Of a DNA stretch of 64,000 bases, positions 26,932-38,537 are shown piece after piece. Below the pieces are notes generated by a model, which saw only the letters and a list, made by a program, of their open reading frames with translations, ran no database searches and was not told the origin of the DNA. Each line of letters begins with the position of its first letter. The first letter of the stretch is position 1. This stretch comes from Enterobacter cloacae (GTDB lineage Bacteria > Pseudomonadota > Gammaproteobacteria > Enterobacterales > Enterobacteriaceae), in contig AP022133.1 in the NCBI GenBank assembly GCA_014169315.1, positions 62,001 through 126,000 of the forward strand, written 5' to 3'. The translations under genes and the position numbers were made by a program.

Positions 26932-28120
26932 AACGGGTAACGATCTCGTCCAGTAATTGTTGGCCCAGGAGTTCCTTGCGCTCAAGCGGTAAGACTTTAT
27001 CTCCATCCTGCCAGAAAAGGTGCAGTGCGTTGCTGTCGCTGTTAAATCCTTGTGTGGCCAGCGATACGTCGTTCGCGCAAATCAAATCGAGGTTTTTGCG
27101 GGTACGTTTTTGCCGGGCATATTCTTCCACATTATTCGTTTCTGCGGCAAACCCAACAACGTAAGGACGATGGCTTTTCAGTGCGGCAACGCCGGCAACG
27201 ATATCCGGGTTTTTCACCATTTTTAGTGTTAATTCATCGCCTTGCTTTTTAATTTTGGCATCAGAAATTGTCTCGGCGCGGTAATCGGCGACGGCGGCAC
27301 AGCCGATAAAAATCTGCTGATTTTGCGCATGTGCCTGTACAGCGGCTTCCATTTCCAGTGCGGTAGTGACATCAATGCGCTGCACAAATGGAGGGGTAGG
27401 CAACAAGACCGGGCCGCTCACCAGCGTGACGTTCGCACCGCGTTTTGCCGCTGCGGCAGCAATGGCAAAGCCCATCTTACCGGAGCTATGGTTAGTAATG
27501 TAACGCACCGGGTCCAGCGGCTCACGCGTTGGGCCCGCGGTAATCATGATGTTGAGATGTTGCAGATCGTTGACAGGCGAAAAATGAGCGGCGGCCATAT
27601 CGACGATAGCCAGTGGGTCAAGCATGCGCCCTGGGCCAATATCGCCACAGGCCTGGCTGCCGCTGTCCGGCCCCCAGATCAACAAGCCGCGAGAGGACAG
27701 CGTCTCCAGATTGTGCTGGGTGGCGGCATTGCGGTACATCTGCTGGTTCATGGCGGGCACGACGGCGACAGGGGCAGGCGTCGCCAGGCAAATAGTCGAG
27801 ACCAGATCGTTCGCCATACCCGCGGCTACACGGGCGATTAAATCTGCCGTGGCGGGGGCAAGGATAACCAGGTCTGCCCATTTCCCCAGCTCGATATGAC
27901 CCATCGCGGCTTCCGCGGCTGGATCAAGCAGGCTGTCAGATACCGGGTACCCTGAAACGGCCTGCAGGCTCAGAGGAGTGATAAAGGCTTTGCCGCCTTC
28001 AGTTATCGCGACCCGCACGTCGGCCCCGCGTTCGCGCAGACGACGCACCAGATCCGGCGCTTTATAGGCAGCAATACCGCCGCTCACGCCAAGAACGATT
28101 TTTTTACCAGCCAGGCTCAT
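26909..28120 (-). CDS. coaBC: Bifunctional phosphopantothenoylcysteine decarboxylase / phosphopantothenate-cysteine ligase
   Basis: Makes phosphopantetheine in two steps of coenzyme A synthesis. 403 aa from 28120 ([20 protein letters not shown]), slightly shorter than the 406 I recall for E. coli. The N-terminal FMN-dependent CoaC half has PAMNQQMY and [10 protein letters not shown] (catalytic Cys). The C-terminal CoaB half has [20 protein letters not shown] and KMVKNPDI. The immediately preceding ATG is an alternative start. It is divergent from radC and overlaps dut. Confidence 0.96.
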   Translation of the reverse strand: MSLAGKKIVLGVSGGIAAYKAPDLVRRLRERGADVRVAITEGGKAFITPLSLQAVSGYPVSDSLLDPAAEAAMGHIELGKWADLVILAPATADLIARVAAGMANDLVSTICLATPAPVAVVPAMNQQMYRNAATQHNLETLSSRGLLIWGPDSGSQACGDIGPGRMLDPLAIVDMAAAHFSPVNDLQHLNIMITAGPTREPLDPVRYITNHSSGKMGFAIAAAAAKRGANVTLVSGPVLLPTPPFVQRIDVTTALEMEAAVQAHAQNQQIFIGCAAVADYRAETISDAKIKKQGDELTLKMVKNPDIVAGVAALKSHRPYVVGFAAETNNVEEYARQKRTRKNLDLICANDVSLATQGFNSDSNALHLFWQDGDKVLPLERKELLGQQLLDEIVTRYDEKNRR

Positions 28121-28293
28121 CATGATTCTTTCCTGTTGGGTTTCACCAGAGAGCGGGCATTTTATCACAATCCAAAAATCGGGGTGCTTTTGTCCTTCAG
28201 TCACTTTGCGAGGCGTTACGCAAGAACGAAACATGGCCGTCGAGCACCGGATGTACCTGTGGCAGCATAATGGCAAACATAAGGAGACAGCAC

Positions 28294-28959
28294 ATGGAAG
28301 AGACTGAACTGCTGCTACCGCGTGAAAAACTGCTGCGCTATGGCGTCACGTTGTTAAAAGATGACGAACTGCTGGCACTCTTTTTGCGCACCGGGACGCA
28401 GGGGAAGACGGTGTTTACGCTGGCCAACGATTTGATAGACCACTTTGGCTCACTGTACGGTTTGCTGACGGCTGAACTGGAGGCGTTCCGACACGTTGAG
28501 GGGATTGGGGTCGCGAAGTACGCTCAGTTAAGAGGCATTGCCGAACTGGCACGGCGTTTTTACAATGTCCGTCTGGAAGAAGAAGATCCGGTTCTGACGC
28601 CAGAAGGCGCGCGTGAATTCCTGCAGAGCCAACTGGCGGATGCGGAGCGCGAGATCTTTATGGTGATCTTTCTCGATAACAGGAACCGGATACTGAAACA
28701 TAGTCACCTGTTTTCGGGAACATTGAGCCATGTTGAGGTTCATCCGCGTGAAATTGTGCGGGAAGCGATAAAAGTGAATGCAGCCGGCGTGATCCTCGCG
28801 CATAATCACCCCTCTGGCTGTGCACAACCGAGCAGAGCTGACAAAGAAATCACCGAACGCATTATCAAATGCTGTCAATTCATGGACATTCGTGTACTGG
28901 ACCATCTGATAATTGGCCGCGGAGAGTACATTTCTTTTGCAGAACATGGTTGGATTTAG
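28294..28959 (+). CDS. radC: RadC family protein (JAB/MPN domain)
   Basis: 221 aa from 28294 ([17 protein letters not shown]), preceded by AAGGAG. The N-terminal helix-hairpin-helix region ([20 protein letters not shown]) is followed by an MPN+ domain with the complete JAMM zinc motif HNHPSG ... D (H170, H172, D183). Its early link to DNA repair has been withdrawn, and its biochemical role is unclear. It is divergent from coaBC and upstream of rpmBG. Confidence 0.94.
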   Translation: MEETELLLPREKLLRYGVTLLKDDELLALFLRTGTQGKTVFTLANDLIDHFGSLYGLLTAELEAFRHVEGIGVAKYAQLRGIAELARRFYNVRLEEEDPVLTPEGAREFLQSQLADAEREIFMVIFLDNRNRILKHSHLFSGTLSHVEVHPREIVREAIKVNAAGVILAHNHPSGCAQPSRADKEITERIIKCCQFMDIRVLDHLIIGRGEYISFAEHGWI

Positions 28960-29001
28960 ACCATTTCACGCGATCCATCGGGATCTTTGTCTGTTCGGGA
29001 C

Positions 29002-29030
29002 TTGAGCACACCGCCGAGTCAGCGTATACT
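29002..29030 (+). promoter_or_regulatory. Sigma-70 promoter of rpmBG
   Basis: TTGAGC (29002-29007) and TATACT (29025-29030) are separated by exactly 17 bp, a near-consensus sigma-70 promoter, with rpmB starting about 150 bp downstream. The long GC-rich leader between (29040-29160) may have a regulatory role for ribosomal protein synthesis, but no mimic site was identified. Confidence 0.78.
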
Positions 29031-29156
29031 ACGCCACCTTTGAGAATCTCGGGTTTGGCATTTGGGCCTGGCAATCGAGAGTTCACTTAGAACTATGCGA
29101 TGACCGGGCTGTAAAGCCTGACGAGGCGCCGATACCCCATACGAAGCTCGAGCTAA

Positions 29157-29414
<258 letters not shown>

Positions 29415-29433
29415 GTACTTAAAGAGGAAATAA

Positions 29434-29604
<171 letters not shown>

Positions 29605-29623
29605 TTTTAGTCTCCTTGTATTG

Positions 29624-29650
29624 AAAAACCCCGCAACTGCGGGGTTTTTT
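29624..29650 (+). terminator. Rho-independent terminator of rpmBG
   Basis: Stem CCCCGC / GCGGGG with loop AACT, extended by A-T pairs, followed by six T residues, about 20 bp after the rpmG stop. mutM has its own ribosome site about 30 bp further on. Confidence 0.9.
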
Positions 29651-29678
29651 GCATTCTGCATCTCTCAACGGAGGAACC

Positions 29679-30488
29679 ATGCCTGAATTACCTGAGGTAG
29701 AGACCAGCCGTCGCGGTATTGAGCCCCATCTGGTCGGCGCGACCATTCTTCATGCTGTTATCCGAAATGGTCGTCTCCGCTGGCCGGTTTCCGATGAGAT
29801 CCATGCCCTGAGCGACAAACCCGTTCTCAGCGTCCAGCGCCGTGCCAAGTATCTGCTGCTGGAGCTGCCAGATGGCTGGATCATCATCCATCTGGGGATG
29901 TCCGGGAGCCTGCGCATCCTTACTGAAGAACTGCCTGCGGAAAAGCACGACCACGTCGATCTGGTGATGAGTAACGGTAAAGTGCTGCGTTATACCGACC
30001 CACGACGCTTTGGCGCGTGGCTATGGACCAAAGAGCTTGAAGGACATAGCGTGCTGGCACACCTGGGGCCAGAGCCGCTCTCAGAGGCCTTTAACGCGGA
30101 ATACCTGAAAGCGAAGTGTGCGAAGAAGAAAACCCCGATCAAACCCTGGCTGATGGATAACAAGCTGGTGGTCGGCGTGGGGAATATTTATGCCAGTGAA
30201 TCGCTGTTTGCTGCCGGGATCCATCCCGATCGGCTGGCCTCTTCGCTGTCGGCACAGGAGTGCGAACTGCTGGTCAGGGTGATTAAAGCGGTGCTGCTGC
30301 GTTCAATTGAGCAGGGAGGGACGACGCTGAAGGACTTCCTGCAGAGCGACGGTAAGCCGGGGTATTTTGCGCAGGAGTTGCAGGTGTATGGCCGTAAAGG
30401 CGAGCCGTGCAGAGTCTGCGGCACGCCAATTATTGCAACGAAACACGCCCAGCGTGCCACGTTCTACTGCCGTCAGTGCCAGAAGTAA
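29679..30488 (+). CDS. mutM: Formamidopyrimidine-DNA glycosylase (Fpg)
   Basis: Base-excision repair enzyme removing 8-oxoguanine and formamidopyrimidines, with AP lyase activity. 269 aa from 29679; the start is fixed by the catalytic N-terminal Pro after the initiator Met ([17 protein letters not shown]) and the GGAGGA ribosome site. The conserved H2TH region contains [16 protein letters not shown], and the C-terminal zinc finger has Cys at about 244, 247, 264 and 267. It is convergent with coaD. Confidence 0.97.
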   Translation: MPELPEVETSRRGIEPHLVGATILHAVIRNGRLRWPVSDEIHALSDKPVLSVQRRAKYLLLELPDGWIIIHLGMSGSLRILTEELPAEKHDHVDLVMSNGKVLRYTDPRRFGAWLWTKELEGHSVLAHLGPEPLSEAFNAEYLKAKCAKKKTPIKPWLMDNKLVVGVGNIYASESLFAAGIHPDRLASSLSAQECELLVRVIKAVLLRSIEQGGTTLKDFLQSDGKPGYFAQELQVYGRKGEPCRVCGTPIIATKHAQRATFYCRQCQK

Positions 30489-30494
30489 GCGTAG

Positions 30495-30520
30495 GCCCGG
30501 CAAGCACAGCGACACCGGGC
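30495..30520. repeat. REP palindrome between mutM and coaD
   Basis: GCCCGG and CCGGGC arms around an imperfect centre (CAAGCACAGCGACA), a single REP-type unit in the 39 bp between two convergent genes. Confidence 0.7.
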
Positions 30521-30527
30521 AAAAGAT

Positions 30528-31010
<483 letters not shown>

Positions 31011-31781
31011 TCACGTTTTCTCTGAGTAGCCGCGGCAGAGCGCCCACAGCTCGGTGTATTTGTTAAAAGTATACTGGGCATTCACCACCGCCAGTAGCCA
31101 GCCCTGTTTTCCGTCCAGCACCCCACCGCGCAGCAGCAGCGTTTTCAGAAACGCGCCCAGCGTGTGGGTAAAAATACCGGTCAGCGTGGCCTTCTTGCCG
31201 CGCTGGTGGCGTTCCTGTGCCCATGCGGTGGCGTAGTTGAGCTGTTTACGCTGGAAACTGGCGAAATCCCGGCAGGTCAGGTGGAGCAGATCGCCCGTCA
31301 GGGGGATCACCTGAGCGTTGTCACAGGCCAGGGATTCGTGCACCAGATTATTGTTGTACTGATACTGCTCGCGCTCATACAGGCGCATCACGCGGTCAGG
31401 ATACCAGCCGCTGTGGCGCATAAAACGACCGAGGAAGTAGTTACGACGCGCAATGCTGTATACCGCGCCAGGATGAGGTGCGGCGAGCACGGTCTGAATG
31501 GCTTGCTGCAATTCCGGCGTGATGCGCTCGTCGGTGTCGAGCATCAGCACGTAATCACCGGTGGCGTACTCCTGCGCGCGCTGGCGCTGGATGCCATAAC
31601 CCTGCCAGTCGGTGTTGGTATACACTTTTGCACCCGCTGCGCGGGCGACCTCCACCGTGTTGTCCGTACTACCGGAATCGAGCAGGACCATTTCGTCAGC
31701 CCAGGCGACAGAAGCCAGGCAGTCCGGAAGCAGGTCGGCGGCGTTTTTGGCGATCATCACGACCGACAGACGCGTTGACAT
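31011..31781 (-). CDS. waaE: LPS core beta-1,4-glucosyltransferase WaaE (KdtX)
   Basis: 256 aa GT2-family enzyme from 31781 ([19 protein letters not shown]). The nucleotide-sugar fold shows [11 protein letters not shown] and the metal-binding LMLDTDER. In Klebsiella and Serratia the neighbour of coaD, WaaE, adds glucose to heptose I of the inner core, and position and sequence fit that gene. The start overlaps the waaA stop by one base. It is probably cytoplasmic or peripheral at the inner membrane. Confidence 0.85.
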   Translation of the reverse strand: MSTRLSVVMIAKNAADLLPDCLASVAWADEMVLLDSGSTDNTVEVARAAGAKVYTNTDWQGYGIQRQRAQEYATGDYVLMLDTDERITPELQQAIQTVLAAPHPGAVYSIARRNYFLGRFMRHSGWYPDRVMRLYEREQYQYNNNLVHESLACDNAQVIPLTGDLLHLTCRDFASFQRKQLNYATAWAQERHQRGKKATLTGIFTHTLGAFLKTLLLRGGVLDGKQGWLLAVVNAQYTFNKYTELWALCRGYSEKT

Positions 31782-33055
31782 TAGTGGCTCCGCTGAGGCA
31801 GATAAGGTTGCAGAAGTTGCAGCAGACGGGTCAGTGCGCCCTGGTTCTGATGCAGCACTTCGACGGCATGACGACCATACCACAGGCGGTAATCTTCGTC
31901 GGTCAGAAGGGTCGAAACCTCCTTCACCACCGAATCCGCGTCGGTTACGGTAATTAAACCATCGGCTTGCTGCAATTTAGCGCAGATATCTTTGAAGTTA
32001 AACGTGTGTGGCCCCATCAGCACCGGAATGGCATGCGCGGCAGGCTCCAGCGGGTTATGACCACCGCGCTCGACCAGACTGCCACCGACAAAAGCGAGGT
32101 CAGCAATGCCGTACAGCAGCATCAGTTCGCCCATCGTATCGCCAATCACCACCTGGGTGCTGCCGGACGGGATCTCACCGCTGCTGCGCAGGGTGAAGCT
32201 GAAACCGCCTTTTTGCACCATTTCACGGGCATCTTTAAAACGCTCCGGATGGCGAGGAACCAGGATCAGCAATAAATCAGGGAATTTTTCCAGCAGCGTA
32301 CGGTGAGCCTGCAGGATGACCGCTTCTTCACCGTCGTGGGTACTGGTGGCAATCCAGACCTGACGACGCGGTGCCCACTGGCGGCGCAGCGTCACTGCAC
32401 GGGCGGCGAGTTCAGGCGTGACGGAAATATCGAACTTCAGGCTGCCCGTCACCGCAAGCTGGTTGCGTTTCAGGCCCAGAGAGAGAAAGCGCGCCGCGTC
32501 TTCTTCGTTCTGCGCAGCAATCAGCGTGATCTTACTGAGCAGGCGACGCATAAATTTACCCAGCTTGCCGTAGCCTTTCGCCGACCGCTCTGAGAGACGG
32601 GCGTTGGCAATCACCAGCGGGATTTTACGGGCATGCAGGGCGGAAATCATATTTGGCCACAGTTCAGTTTCCATCACGATCACAAGCTTCGGGCGAACGG
32701 TGTCCAGGAAACGGCTCATGGCGCAGGGCAGATCGTAAGGCAGATAGACGTGATGAACGTCTTTACCGAATGCGGACATCACGCGCTCAGAGCCGGTCGG
32801 CGTCATGGTGGTGACGGTGATAGGCAGTGACGGATAGCGGTGGCGCAGGGCGCGAACCAGCGGGATCGCCGCCAGCGTTTCGCCAACAGAAACGGAATGC
32901 AGCAAAATACCGTCCGGGGCGACTTTATTGCGGCAGTAACCATAGCGTTCAGCCCAGCGTTTACGATACGCAGGCGCTTTACGGCTACGAAGCAACAGTC
33001 GCAGCCACACCAGTGGCTGAATGATGTAGAGCAGGGCGGTATACAACAATTCCAA
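31781..33055 (-). CDS. waaA: Kdo transferase WaaA (KdtA)
   Basis: Transfers two Kdo residues to lipid IV-A, an essential step of LPS assembly at the inner membrane. Residues [20 protein letters not shown] form the N-terminal membrane anchor; [13 protein letters not shown] and [20 protein letters not shown] are family signatures. The E. coli start (MLELLY) has no ATG here; the codon is TTG at 33055 with a weak GGA upstream, giving 424 aa. An in-frame ATG at 33100 would add 15 basic residues and cannot be excluded. The C-terminus is [14 protein letters not shown]. Confidence 0.93.
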   Translation of the reverse strand: MELLYTALLYIIQPLVWLRLLLRSRKAPAYRKRWAERYGYCRNKVAPDGILLHSVSVGETLAAIPLVRALRHRYPSLPITVTTMTPTGSERVMSAFGKDVHHVYLPYDLPCAMSRFLDTVRPKLVIVMETELWPNMISALHARKIPLVIANARLSERSAKGYGKLGKFMRRLLSKITLIAAQNEEDAARFLSLGLKRNQLAVTGSLKFDISVTPELAARAVTLRRQWAPRRQVWIATSTHDGEEAVILQAHRTLLEKFPDLLLILVPRHPERFKDAREMVQKGGFSFTLRSSGEIPSGSTQVVIGDTMGELMLLYGIADLAFVGGSLVERGGHNPLEPAAHAIPVLMGPHTFNFKDICAKLQQADGLITVTDADSVVKEVSTLLTDEDYRLWYGRHAVEVLHQNQGALTRLLQLLQPYLPQRSH

Positions 33056-33122
33056 GCGATTATCCGTTTTTTTTAGTTTCGGCGGGCAAATTCTAAGCAT
33101 TTAAGCCAGGTAAAGCTATCTC

Positions 33123-34106
33123 TTATGCCAGATACCGTTTTAAACGGAAATAACGGCGGCCCAGTCGCCAGTGCTGGCGCAGCCCACGGGCGTTTTTCCA
33201 GATCAGTGCCCAGATCCCCCGGTCGAACAGTTCGCGGATGATTTCGCGTTTTTTGCTGAGATCGCCAATGTTGTTAATGGCGTGGAGAATGCCCAGCCCC
33301 TCTTTCGCGATTTGCCACTGGCAAGCCGGAACCCGGCGCACGGTATCCGGGTAGCGCTGGTTGATAACATCCAGCATCTCAAGGATTTTCATGTAGTGGC
33401 GTGCGTTACGCATGCGCGAGTCATCCGTACCCGGCGTGTGTGACACCGAGGCGGAGTGAATAAGGTAGTCGTAGAAGGTTTCGTCGGTGTACTGCACGCG
33501 TCTGGCGGTCAGCAGCACTTCGGTCGTCCACGGAATATCCTGATGACGCAGGCCATGTTCAAAGGTGAAGCCCTGCTCTTTAATGAACGCGTGGCGATAA
33601 ATATTCAGCCAGGTGACGTGCAGGAATTTACGTGATGCCAGCGCGCGCTGTAGCCACGTTGGGCCGTCCAGCACGTCGGTAGATTGCAGTTTGTCTGACG
33701 GGAAGATTTTCTTTGACGGTCTTCCGTCATCGTAAATATAGGTACCGTTGCAGGTCGCGACATCGAGATCGTTCTTTTTAGCCATCTCAAGCAGGCGCGG
33801 ATACATGCCCGGATAGATCACATCGTCGATGTCCGGGAATGCAACATACTCGCCCGTCGCTTCTGCCAGGCCGGTATTGCGGGCTGCGGATACGCCCTGG
33901 TTGGCCTGGTCAATCACCTTGTAGAACGGGAATTCACTGGCGTATTGCGCAATGATGGCCGCAGAGTTGTCATTTGACCCGTCGTTCACAACGACCAGCT
34001 CCAGACTGTCCAGATGTTGAGCTTTGATGCTGTCGAAAAATGCACTCAGGAATTTTTCACCGTTATAGACGGCGACCACAAGGCTCAATAAAGGTTTGTC
34101 GGACAT
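33123..34106 (-). CDS. Family 2 glycosyltransferase of the LPS core locus
   Basis: 327 aa from 34106 (MSDKPLLSLVVAVYNGEKFL). The GT-A fold is clear: VVVNDGSNDNSAAII, NQGVSAARNTGLAEATGEY, the acidic motif FPDIDD and a later RHQDIPWTTEV. The C-terminal part is basic, suggesting membrane association. It lies between waaA and a divergent glycosyltransferase, so it most likely adds an outer-core sugar. Donor and acceptor cannot be told from sequence. Confidence 0.85.
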   Translation of the reverse strand: MSDKPLLSLVVAVYNGEKFLSAFFDSIKAQHLDSLELVVVNDGSNDNSAAIIAQYASEFPFYKVIDQANQGVSAARNTGLAEATGEYVAFPDIDDVIYPGMYPRLLEMAKKNDLDVATCNGTYIYDDGRPSKKIFPSDKLQSTDVLDGPTWLQRALASRKFLHVTWLNIYRHAFIKEQGFTFEHGLRHQDIPWTTEVLLTARRVQYTDETFYDYLIHSASVSHTPGTDDSRMRNARHYMKILEMLDVINQRYPDTVRRVPACQWQIAKEGLGILHAINNIGDLSKKREIIRELFDRGIWALIWKNARGLRQHWRLGRRYFRLKRYLA

Positions 34107-34263
34107 GCTTTCTCCGTTGTGTTCAGGGCAGGCCACCCATATTGGTGATACCATTCGTGCTGTATTATATCTGGTGGATACTAAAAACATATGCCTGGAG
34201 GGACAAAGATCCCGTCAGGCGGCAAATTAGCGTCACGCTGGCGAGATTCTTAACAGGAAATGT

Positions 34264-35367
34264 ATGCATATTGTTCACACTGAAGCAGACGGCGGCAAAG
34301 GCGGACAGCCTCTGCGCATTATTAACGAATCGCTAGGGATGATTCAGCGTGGCCATCAGGTGACCATTCTTTGTCCGGAAACCGCGCCGCTGCATGCGCT
34401 GGCGCGTGATGCCGGGTTAACGGTTGTCACCATGCCGTTAAAGCGTAAGAACCTTAAAAACCTGCAGTTGCTGCGCCGCTGGCTGAAGGCTAACCGTCAG
34501 TCCATTGATGTCATCAATAGCCATAACTCTGCCGATACCTGGCTGGTGGCACTGGCGAACCTGACGCTCGCAAACCCGGTGCCGCTGGTGCGTACCCGCC
34601 ATGCCTCAGGCGTGCCGCGTAATAACTGGACCACCCGCTGGCTGTTTCGCACCGCCTGCGCGCATATCGTAACGACTGGCGAAGCGCTGCGTCACCAGGT
34701 GGCGAATATTGGCGTACCGATGTCCCAGAGCACGTCGGTGCCAAGCGGCGTGGATACGCAGCGTTTCCGTCCGGGGGATAAGCACGAGGCGCGTGCGCAC
34801 TGTGGGCTATCGCAGGATGACTTCTGGCTTGGCGTGGTATCGCACCTGCGTCCGAACAAAGGACACAGCGTTTTGCTGCGCGCGCTGGCGAAGATCGACA
34901 ACCCGCACCTCAAACTGGCGATTGTCGGTGAAGGGCCGCATAAAGCGACGCTGGAGCAGGAGATTGTGGGTCTGGGGTTGCAGCAGCGCGTGGTGATGGC
35001 GGGGCATCGCAGCGACCCTGAACGCTGGTTCCCGGCCTTTGATATTGCGCTCAGCCCGTCTCACGATATGGAAGGTGTGCCGCAGGGCGTGCTGCAATCA
35101 TTAGCCTCCCGCATTGCCACTATTGCCACTGACGCAGGTGGTACGGGAGATGCGGTGATTAATGGTCAGACGGGGATTTTGATCGCACAGCGCGATGAAA
35201 ACGCGCTGTGCGATGCAATTGTGAAGCTCTGTGACGATGCCACCCTCCGCGAGACGCTGGCGCAGCAGGGGTATGATTACCTGAGCACCCACTTTACCCG
35301 CGAATGTATGCTGGACGCGATGGAGAAGGTTTTCTCCGATGCGGCTCAGCGCAGTAAATCGCGATAA
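34264..35367 (+). CDS. Family 4 glycosyltransferase, opposite strand in the LPS core locus
   Basis: 367 aa GT-B enzyme from 34264, after an AGGAAA ribosome site. The N-terminus MHIVHTEADGGKGGQPLRII has the glycine-rich acceptor loop. The C-terminal donor domain shows SHLRPNKGHSVLLRAL, LAIVGEGPHK and the GT4 signature SPSHDMEGVPQGVLQSLA. It is the only gene of this block on the plus strand; its stop overlaps that of the wabG-like gene tail to tail by 22 bp. It probably acts on the outer core; the sugar is unknown. Confidence 0.85.
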   Translation: MHIVHTEADGGKGGQPLRIINESLGMIQRGHQVTILCPETAPLHALARDAGLTVVTMPLKRKNLKNLQLLRRWLKANRQSIDVINSHNSADTWLVALANLTLANPVPLVRTRHASGVPRNNWTTRWLFRTACAHIVTTGEALRHQVANIGVPMSQSTSVPSGVDTQRFRPGDKHEARAHCGLSQDDFWLGVVSHLRPNKGHSVLLRALAKIDNPHLKLAIVGEGPHKATLEQEIVGLGLQQRVVMAGHRSDPERWFPAFDIALSPSHDMEGVPQGVLQSLASRIATIATDAGGTGDAVINGQTGILIAQRDENALCDAIVKLCDDATLRETLAQQGYDYLSTHFTRECMLDAMEKVFSDAAQRSKSR

Positions 35368-36455
35368 AGCGCCTGCAGCTCTTTGGCCATTCTGTCCAGG
35401 GTATACGGTTCCGCTGTTGCGCGTGCGGCAGCGGAATAATCGATACCCTGATTGCGGCCTTTTAGCCATTGAGTGATGGCCTGCTGGTAGCCTTCGCTAT
35501 CCAGCGCGTCGCATACCCAGCCGTTTTTGCCCTCTTCAATCCACTCTGCAGCACCACAGCCGTGGCTGGTAAGCAGCGGCAGACCGCAGGCCAGCGCTTC
35601 CACGCAGACATTCGGGAACGGGTCGTAGAGCGTCGGCAGGATCAGGGCATCAGCCGTGCCGTAGACCTCACGGACATCTGCCACCGGGCCGAGGAAACGC
35701 ACCCGTGACGCCACGCCCAGCGTTCGGGCGAGCTTTTCAAACTTACGCGCATGCTTATCGCGTCCGGCAACCAGCAGCCAGACGTCAGGATGAGGCACGA
35801 TGGCGCGTAGCGCAGTGGCCACACCTTTACGGCTAAAGCCGGAGCCGACATACGCCAGAACCGGCGCATGCTGCGGGATACCGAGCGTATCGCGCTGCGA
35901 CAGCGCGCGGACATCCGGGCTGAAATGCGCAGTATCCACGCCGTTGTAAATCACCGTCAGCTTGTCATCCGACAGGGCAAAACGACGGGCGATATCATCG
36001 CGCACCATTTTCGAATTACAGATCACCTTGCGCAGCTGCGGATGGGTAAACATCTGTGCTTCCGCCTGCAAAATATAGCGGTGATAGCGGCTCAGCGACT
36101 GCGCCCAGCGCGCCAGTGGCGACAGAATGCGGCCATACTGCTCAAGCCAGGTGGCGTGAACGCCATCGCCTGCGCGGAAGATGGTTGCTCCCGGGATGCG
36201 CTCGTGGCTTTGCACAATATCGAACTGTGCGAAATGCGCGGCGGCTTCGGCGGCAAAACCAGATTCCCGCGCGATGCGGTTACGAAACGGTGGGTTCACC
36301 GTCAGCGTTTTCCAGCCGGAAGCATCTTCCCACTGGCGGGCGATCAGCGTGACGTCGAGCGACGTGTCCTGTGCCAGCACGTTCAGCGCACGGGAGACAA
36401 AACGCTCCGCACCACCGTTGGGGTTGTAAGTCTGTCGGACTATCGCCAGCTTCAT
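35346..36455 (-). CDS. wabG: Core glycosyltransferase, WabG-like
   Basis: 369 aa GT4-family enzyme. The opening MKLAIVRQTYNPNGGAERFV followed by QSHERIPGATIFRAGDGVHA closely resembles WabG of Klebsiella, which adds galacturonic acid to heptose II. The donor domain shows GSGFSRKGVATALRA and LPTLYDPFPNVCVEALACGL. The ATG overlaps the waaQ stop (ATGA), so it follows waaQ in the operon. A WaaG-type glucosyltransferase is the alternative. Confidence 0.78.
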   Translation of the reverse strand: MKLAIVRQTYNPNGGAERFVSRALNVLAQDTSLDVTLIARQWEDASGWKTLTVNPPFRNRIARESGFAAEAAAHFAQFDIVQSHERIPGATIFRAGDGVHATWLEQYGRILSPLARWAQSLSRYHRYILQAEAQMFTHPQLRKVICNSKMVRDDIARRFALSDDKLTVIYNGVDTAHFSPDVRALSQRDTLGIPQHAPVLAYVGSGFSRKGVATALRAIVPHPDVWLLVAGRDKHARKFEKLARTLGVASRVRFLGPVADVREVYGTADALILPTLYDPFPNVCVEALACGLPLLTSHGCGAAEWIEEGKNGWVCDALDSEGYQQAITQWLKGRNQGIDYSAAARATAEPYTLDRMAKELQALYRDLLR

Positions 36456-37555
36456 GCAGGATTTTCCAGGAGCATTGTGTCGATGGCGCTCAGCACCTGC
36501 TGCGGCGTGATGGCTGTGATGCAGTCAGAGACACCGCCGTCGCCGCAACCCGCTTTACCGCACGGCTGGCAGGTAAACCCGGCAACGATCACGCGATAAT
36601 TAACGCCCCACGGTGCCCATTTAATGGCTCCGGTTGGGCCGAAGATGGCAACGGTCGGCGTACCGACGGCACTCGCGAGGTGCATTGGCATGGAGTCCAC
36701 GCCGAAGTAAACCCGCGCGTATTTCATCAGTGCGCCCAGCTCTTTGAGGTTCAGCTGACCGCTTAAATCAAACACCGGCTGGGTGAGTGCGGCACGCAAC
36801 TCATCCATGTAGGCCTTCTCGTCTTTTGACGGTGCAGCGGAGAGGATAATCGGCAGGCCGCGAGCCGCCAGGTTATCGATGGTGGCCGCCAGCTTTTTGA
36901 TATCCCAGGCCTTAAACATCCAGCGCGACGTTGGATGCACCAGAATATAGGATTTACTCTGGAGCCCGAATCCGGCCAGTTTTTCGGCGACAGACGCTTC
37001 CGCCGCGTCGCCCGGTACAAACAGGGTGTGCTTATCTTCATCGGACTGGGGGTGAATGCCGATCCGGCGCAGGGCATCCAGGTTCACCTCGACCATATGG
37101 CGGCTGTTGTCCTGAATCGCCGGGTAGAGCGTGGTGAAGGATTTCACCCAGCGACGGCGTGCCAGGCCACCGCGTTTATCAGGCCGAAAGCCCACGGAGA
37201 CGCGCGGTTTCAGGCGACGCGCCAGACGTGCGCCGTGCCAGTGTTCGGTCAGGTTAATCAGTACATCGTACTGACGGCCTTTCAGGGTACTCAGCAGCGC
37301 ACGGTAGAGACGGAATTGTTCAAACCAGCCCTTTTTACGCCAGTTGCGCCCAATGGTATGCACCTGGTCGATATGCGGGTGGCTGGTCAGCATCGCCTGC
37401 GTGTCGTCATAGACCAGCGCGTCAACTTCCACGTCCGGCCAGTTCTTTTTCAGCACGGTAAACACCGGCGAGGTAAGCAGAACGTCACCGTGGTGACGCA
37501 ATTTAATGATCAGCACGCGCTTTGGTGGGCGCTCCGCTGAGAAAAAATCAGACAT
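36452..37555 (-). CDS. waaQ: LPS heptosyltransferase III WaaQ
   Basis: 367 aa GT9-family enzyme adding the side-branch heptose to heptose II. Motifs: VLIIKLRHHGDVLLTSPVFT at the N-terminus, VHPTSRWMFKAWDIKKLA and YFGVDSMPMHLASAVGTPTV in the C-terminal donor domain. The FTCQPCGKAGCGDGGVSDC cysteine cluster is typical of WaaQ. The start lies 8 bp inside the waaC end. Confidence 0.92.
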   Translation of the reverse strand: MSDFFSAERPPKRVLIIKLRHHGDVLLTSPVFTVLKKNWPDVEVDALVYDDTQAMLTSHPHIDQVHTIGRNWRKKGWFEQFRLYRALLSTLKGRQYDVLINLTEHWHGARLARRLKPRVSVGFRPDKRGGLARRRWVKSFTTLYPAIQDNSRHMVEVNLDALRRIGIHPQSDEDKHTLFVPGDAAEASVAEKLAGFGLQSKSYILVHPTSRWMFKAWDIKKLAATIDNLAARGLPIILSAAPSKDEKAYMDELRAALTQPVFDLSGQLNLKELGALMKYARVYFGVDSMPMHLASAVGTPTVAIFGPTGAIKWAPWGVNYRVIVAGFTCQPCGKAGCGDGGVSDCITAITPQQVLSAIDTMLLENPA

Positions 37556-38534
37556 AGGCTCTCTCTGCTGCCAGCAAAGGCTCTAATTGCGCAAATACCG
37601 CAGCGGCACTGAGGTCGCTCAGCTGCGATGAATGTTCCGGGCGGCAGACATATTGATTTTTTCCGTAGCCGCCGATAAGACCCGGGTCCGTTGGGCCGTA
37701 AAGCGTAATATTAGGTCTGTCCAGCGCGGCCGTCAGGTGGCTTAAGCCCGTATCGACGGAAACCACTGCCGCGGCACCTGCCAGCTCTTGTGCCACGCCA
37801 TCCAGCTTCATGCGCGGCAGAACGTCCACGTAATCAAACCCGTCTGCCAGGCGTCTGGCTCGTGCCTCTTCGTGCGGTGCACCCCACGGCAGTTTGATGC
37901 GCAGTCCCGCGTTGCCAAGCAGGTCAATCAGTTCGCGCCAGTGTGCTTCCGGCCAGTGCTTATCGTCCCGGGTGGTCGCGTGGAGAAAAATCAGATACGG
38001 CGCGTTGTCAGGCAGCGAACCGTGAAGAAAATGCTGAGAAATGGCGTAATCGCCCTGCATGTGTGGTTTCGCATAGCCGAGGCTTTTGGCAAACAGCTCG
38101 CGGGTGCGTTCCACGGCGTGCTGCTGTTTAGCAATATGGTGCCGACGGTTATAGAACAGGCTCGCCAGCGGCTCGCGGGCGGTTTGCCAGTCCATGCCGT
38201 GCTTTACGCCGTGCGCCAGACGCGTCACCAGCGCGGCGCTTTTGACCAGCCCCTGCGCGTCAATGATGGCATCGTAATGCTGAGCCTGTACCGCATCGCG
38301 GAAGGCTTTACGTTCAGCTTTAATCGGTGCGGAGAACCACGCTTTGCGCCAGCGGCGGATAGCCACCGGGATCACACGGTCGACCGCTTCATGCCAGGTG
38401 GGGATCTGCGCGAAGCCTTCTTCCACCACCCAGTCAAAACGAATGCCGGGAATGGCCTGCATGGCATCCGTCAGCGAGGGCAGCGTATGCAGCACATCAC
38501 CCATCGAAGAGGTTTTAACGATCAATACCCGCAT
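37548..38534 (-). CDS. waaC: LPS heptosyltransferase I WaaC
   Basis: 328 aa GT9-family enzyme transferring the first heptose from ADP-heptose to Kdo. It begins MRVLIVKTSSMGDVLHTLPS; FLHATTRDDKHWPEAHW and SVDTGLSHLTAALDRPNITL are the donor-site segments. It starts 3 bp after waaF in the hldD-waaF-waaC-waaQ operon. Confidence 0.96.
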   Translation of the reverse strand: MRVLIVKTSSMGDVLHTLPSLTDAMQAIPGIRFDWVVEEGFAQIPTWHEAVDRVIPVAIRRWRKAWFSAPIKAERKAFRDAVQAQHYDAIIDAQGLVKSAALVTRLAHGVKHGMDWQTAREPLASLFYNRRHHIAKQQHAVERTRELFAKSLGYAKPHMQGDYAISQHFLHGSLPDNAPYLIFLHATTRDDKHWPEAHWRELIDLLGNAGLRIKLPWGAPHEEARARRLADGFDYVDVLPRMKLDGVAQELAGAAAVVSVDTGLSHLTAALDRPNITLYGPTDPGLIGGYGKNQYVCRPEHSSQLSDLSAAAVFAQLEPLLAAERAYV

Positions 38535-38537
38535 TCG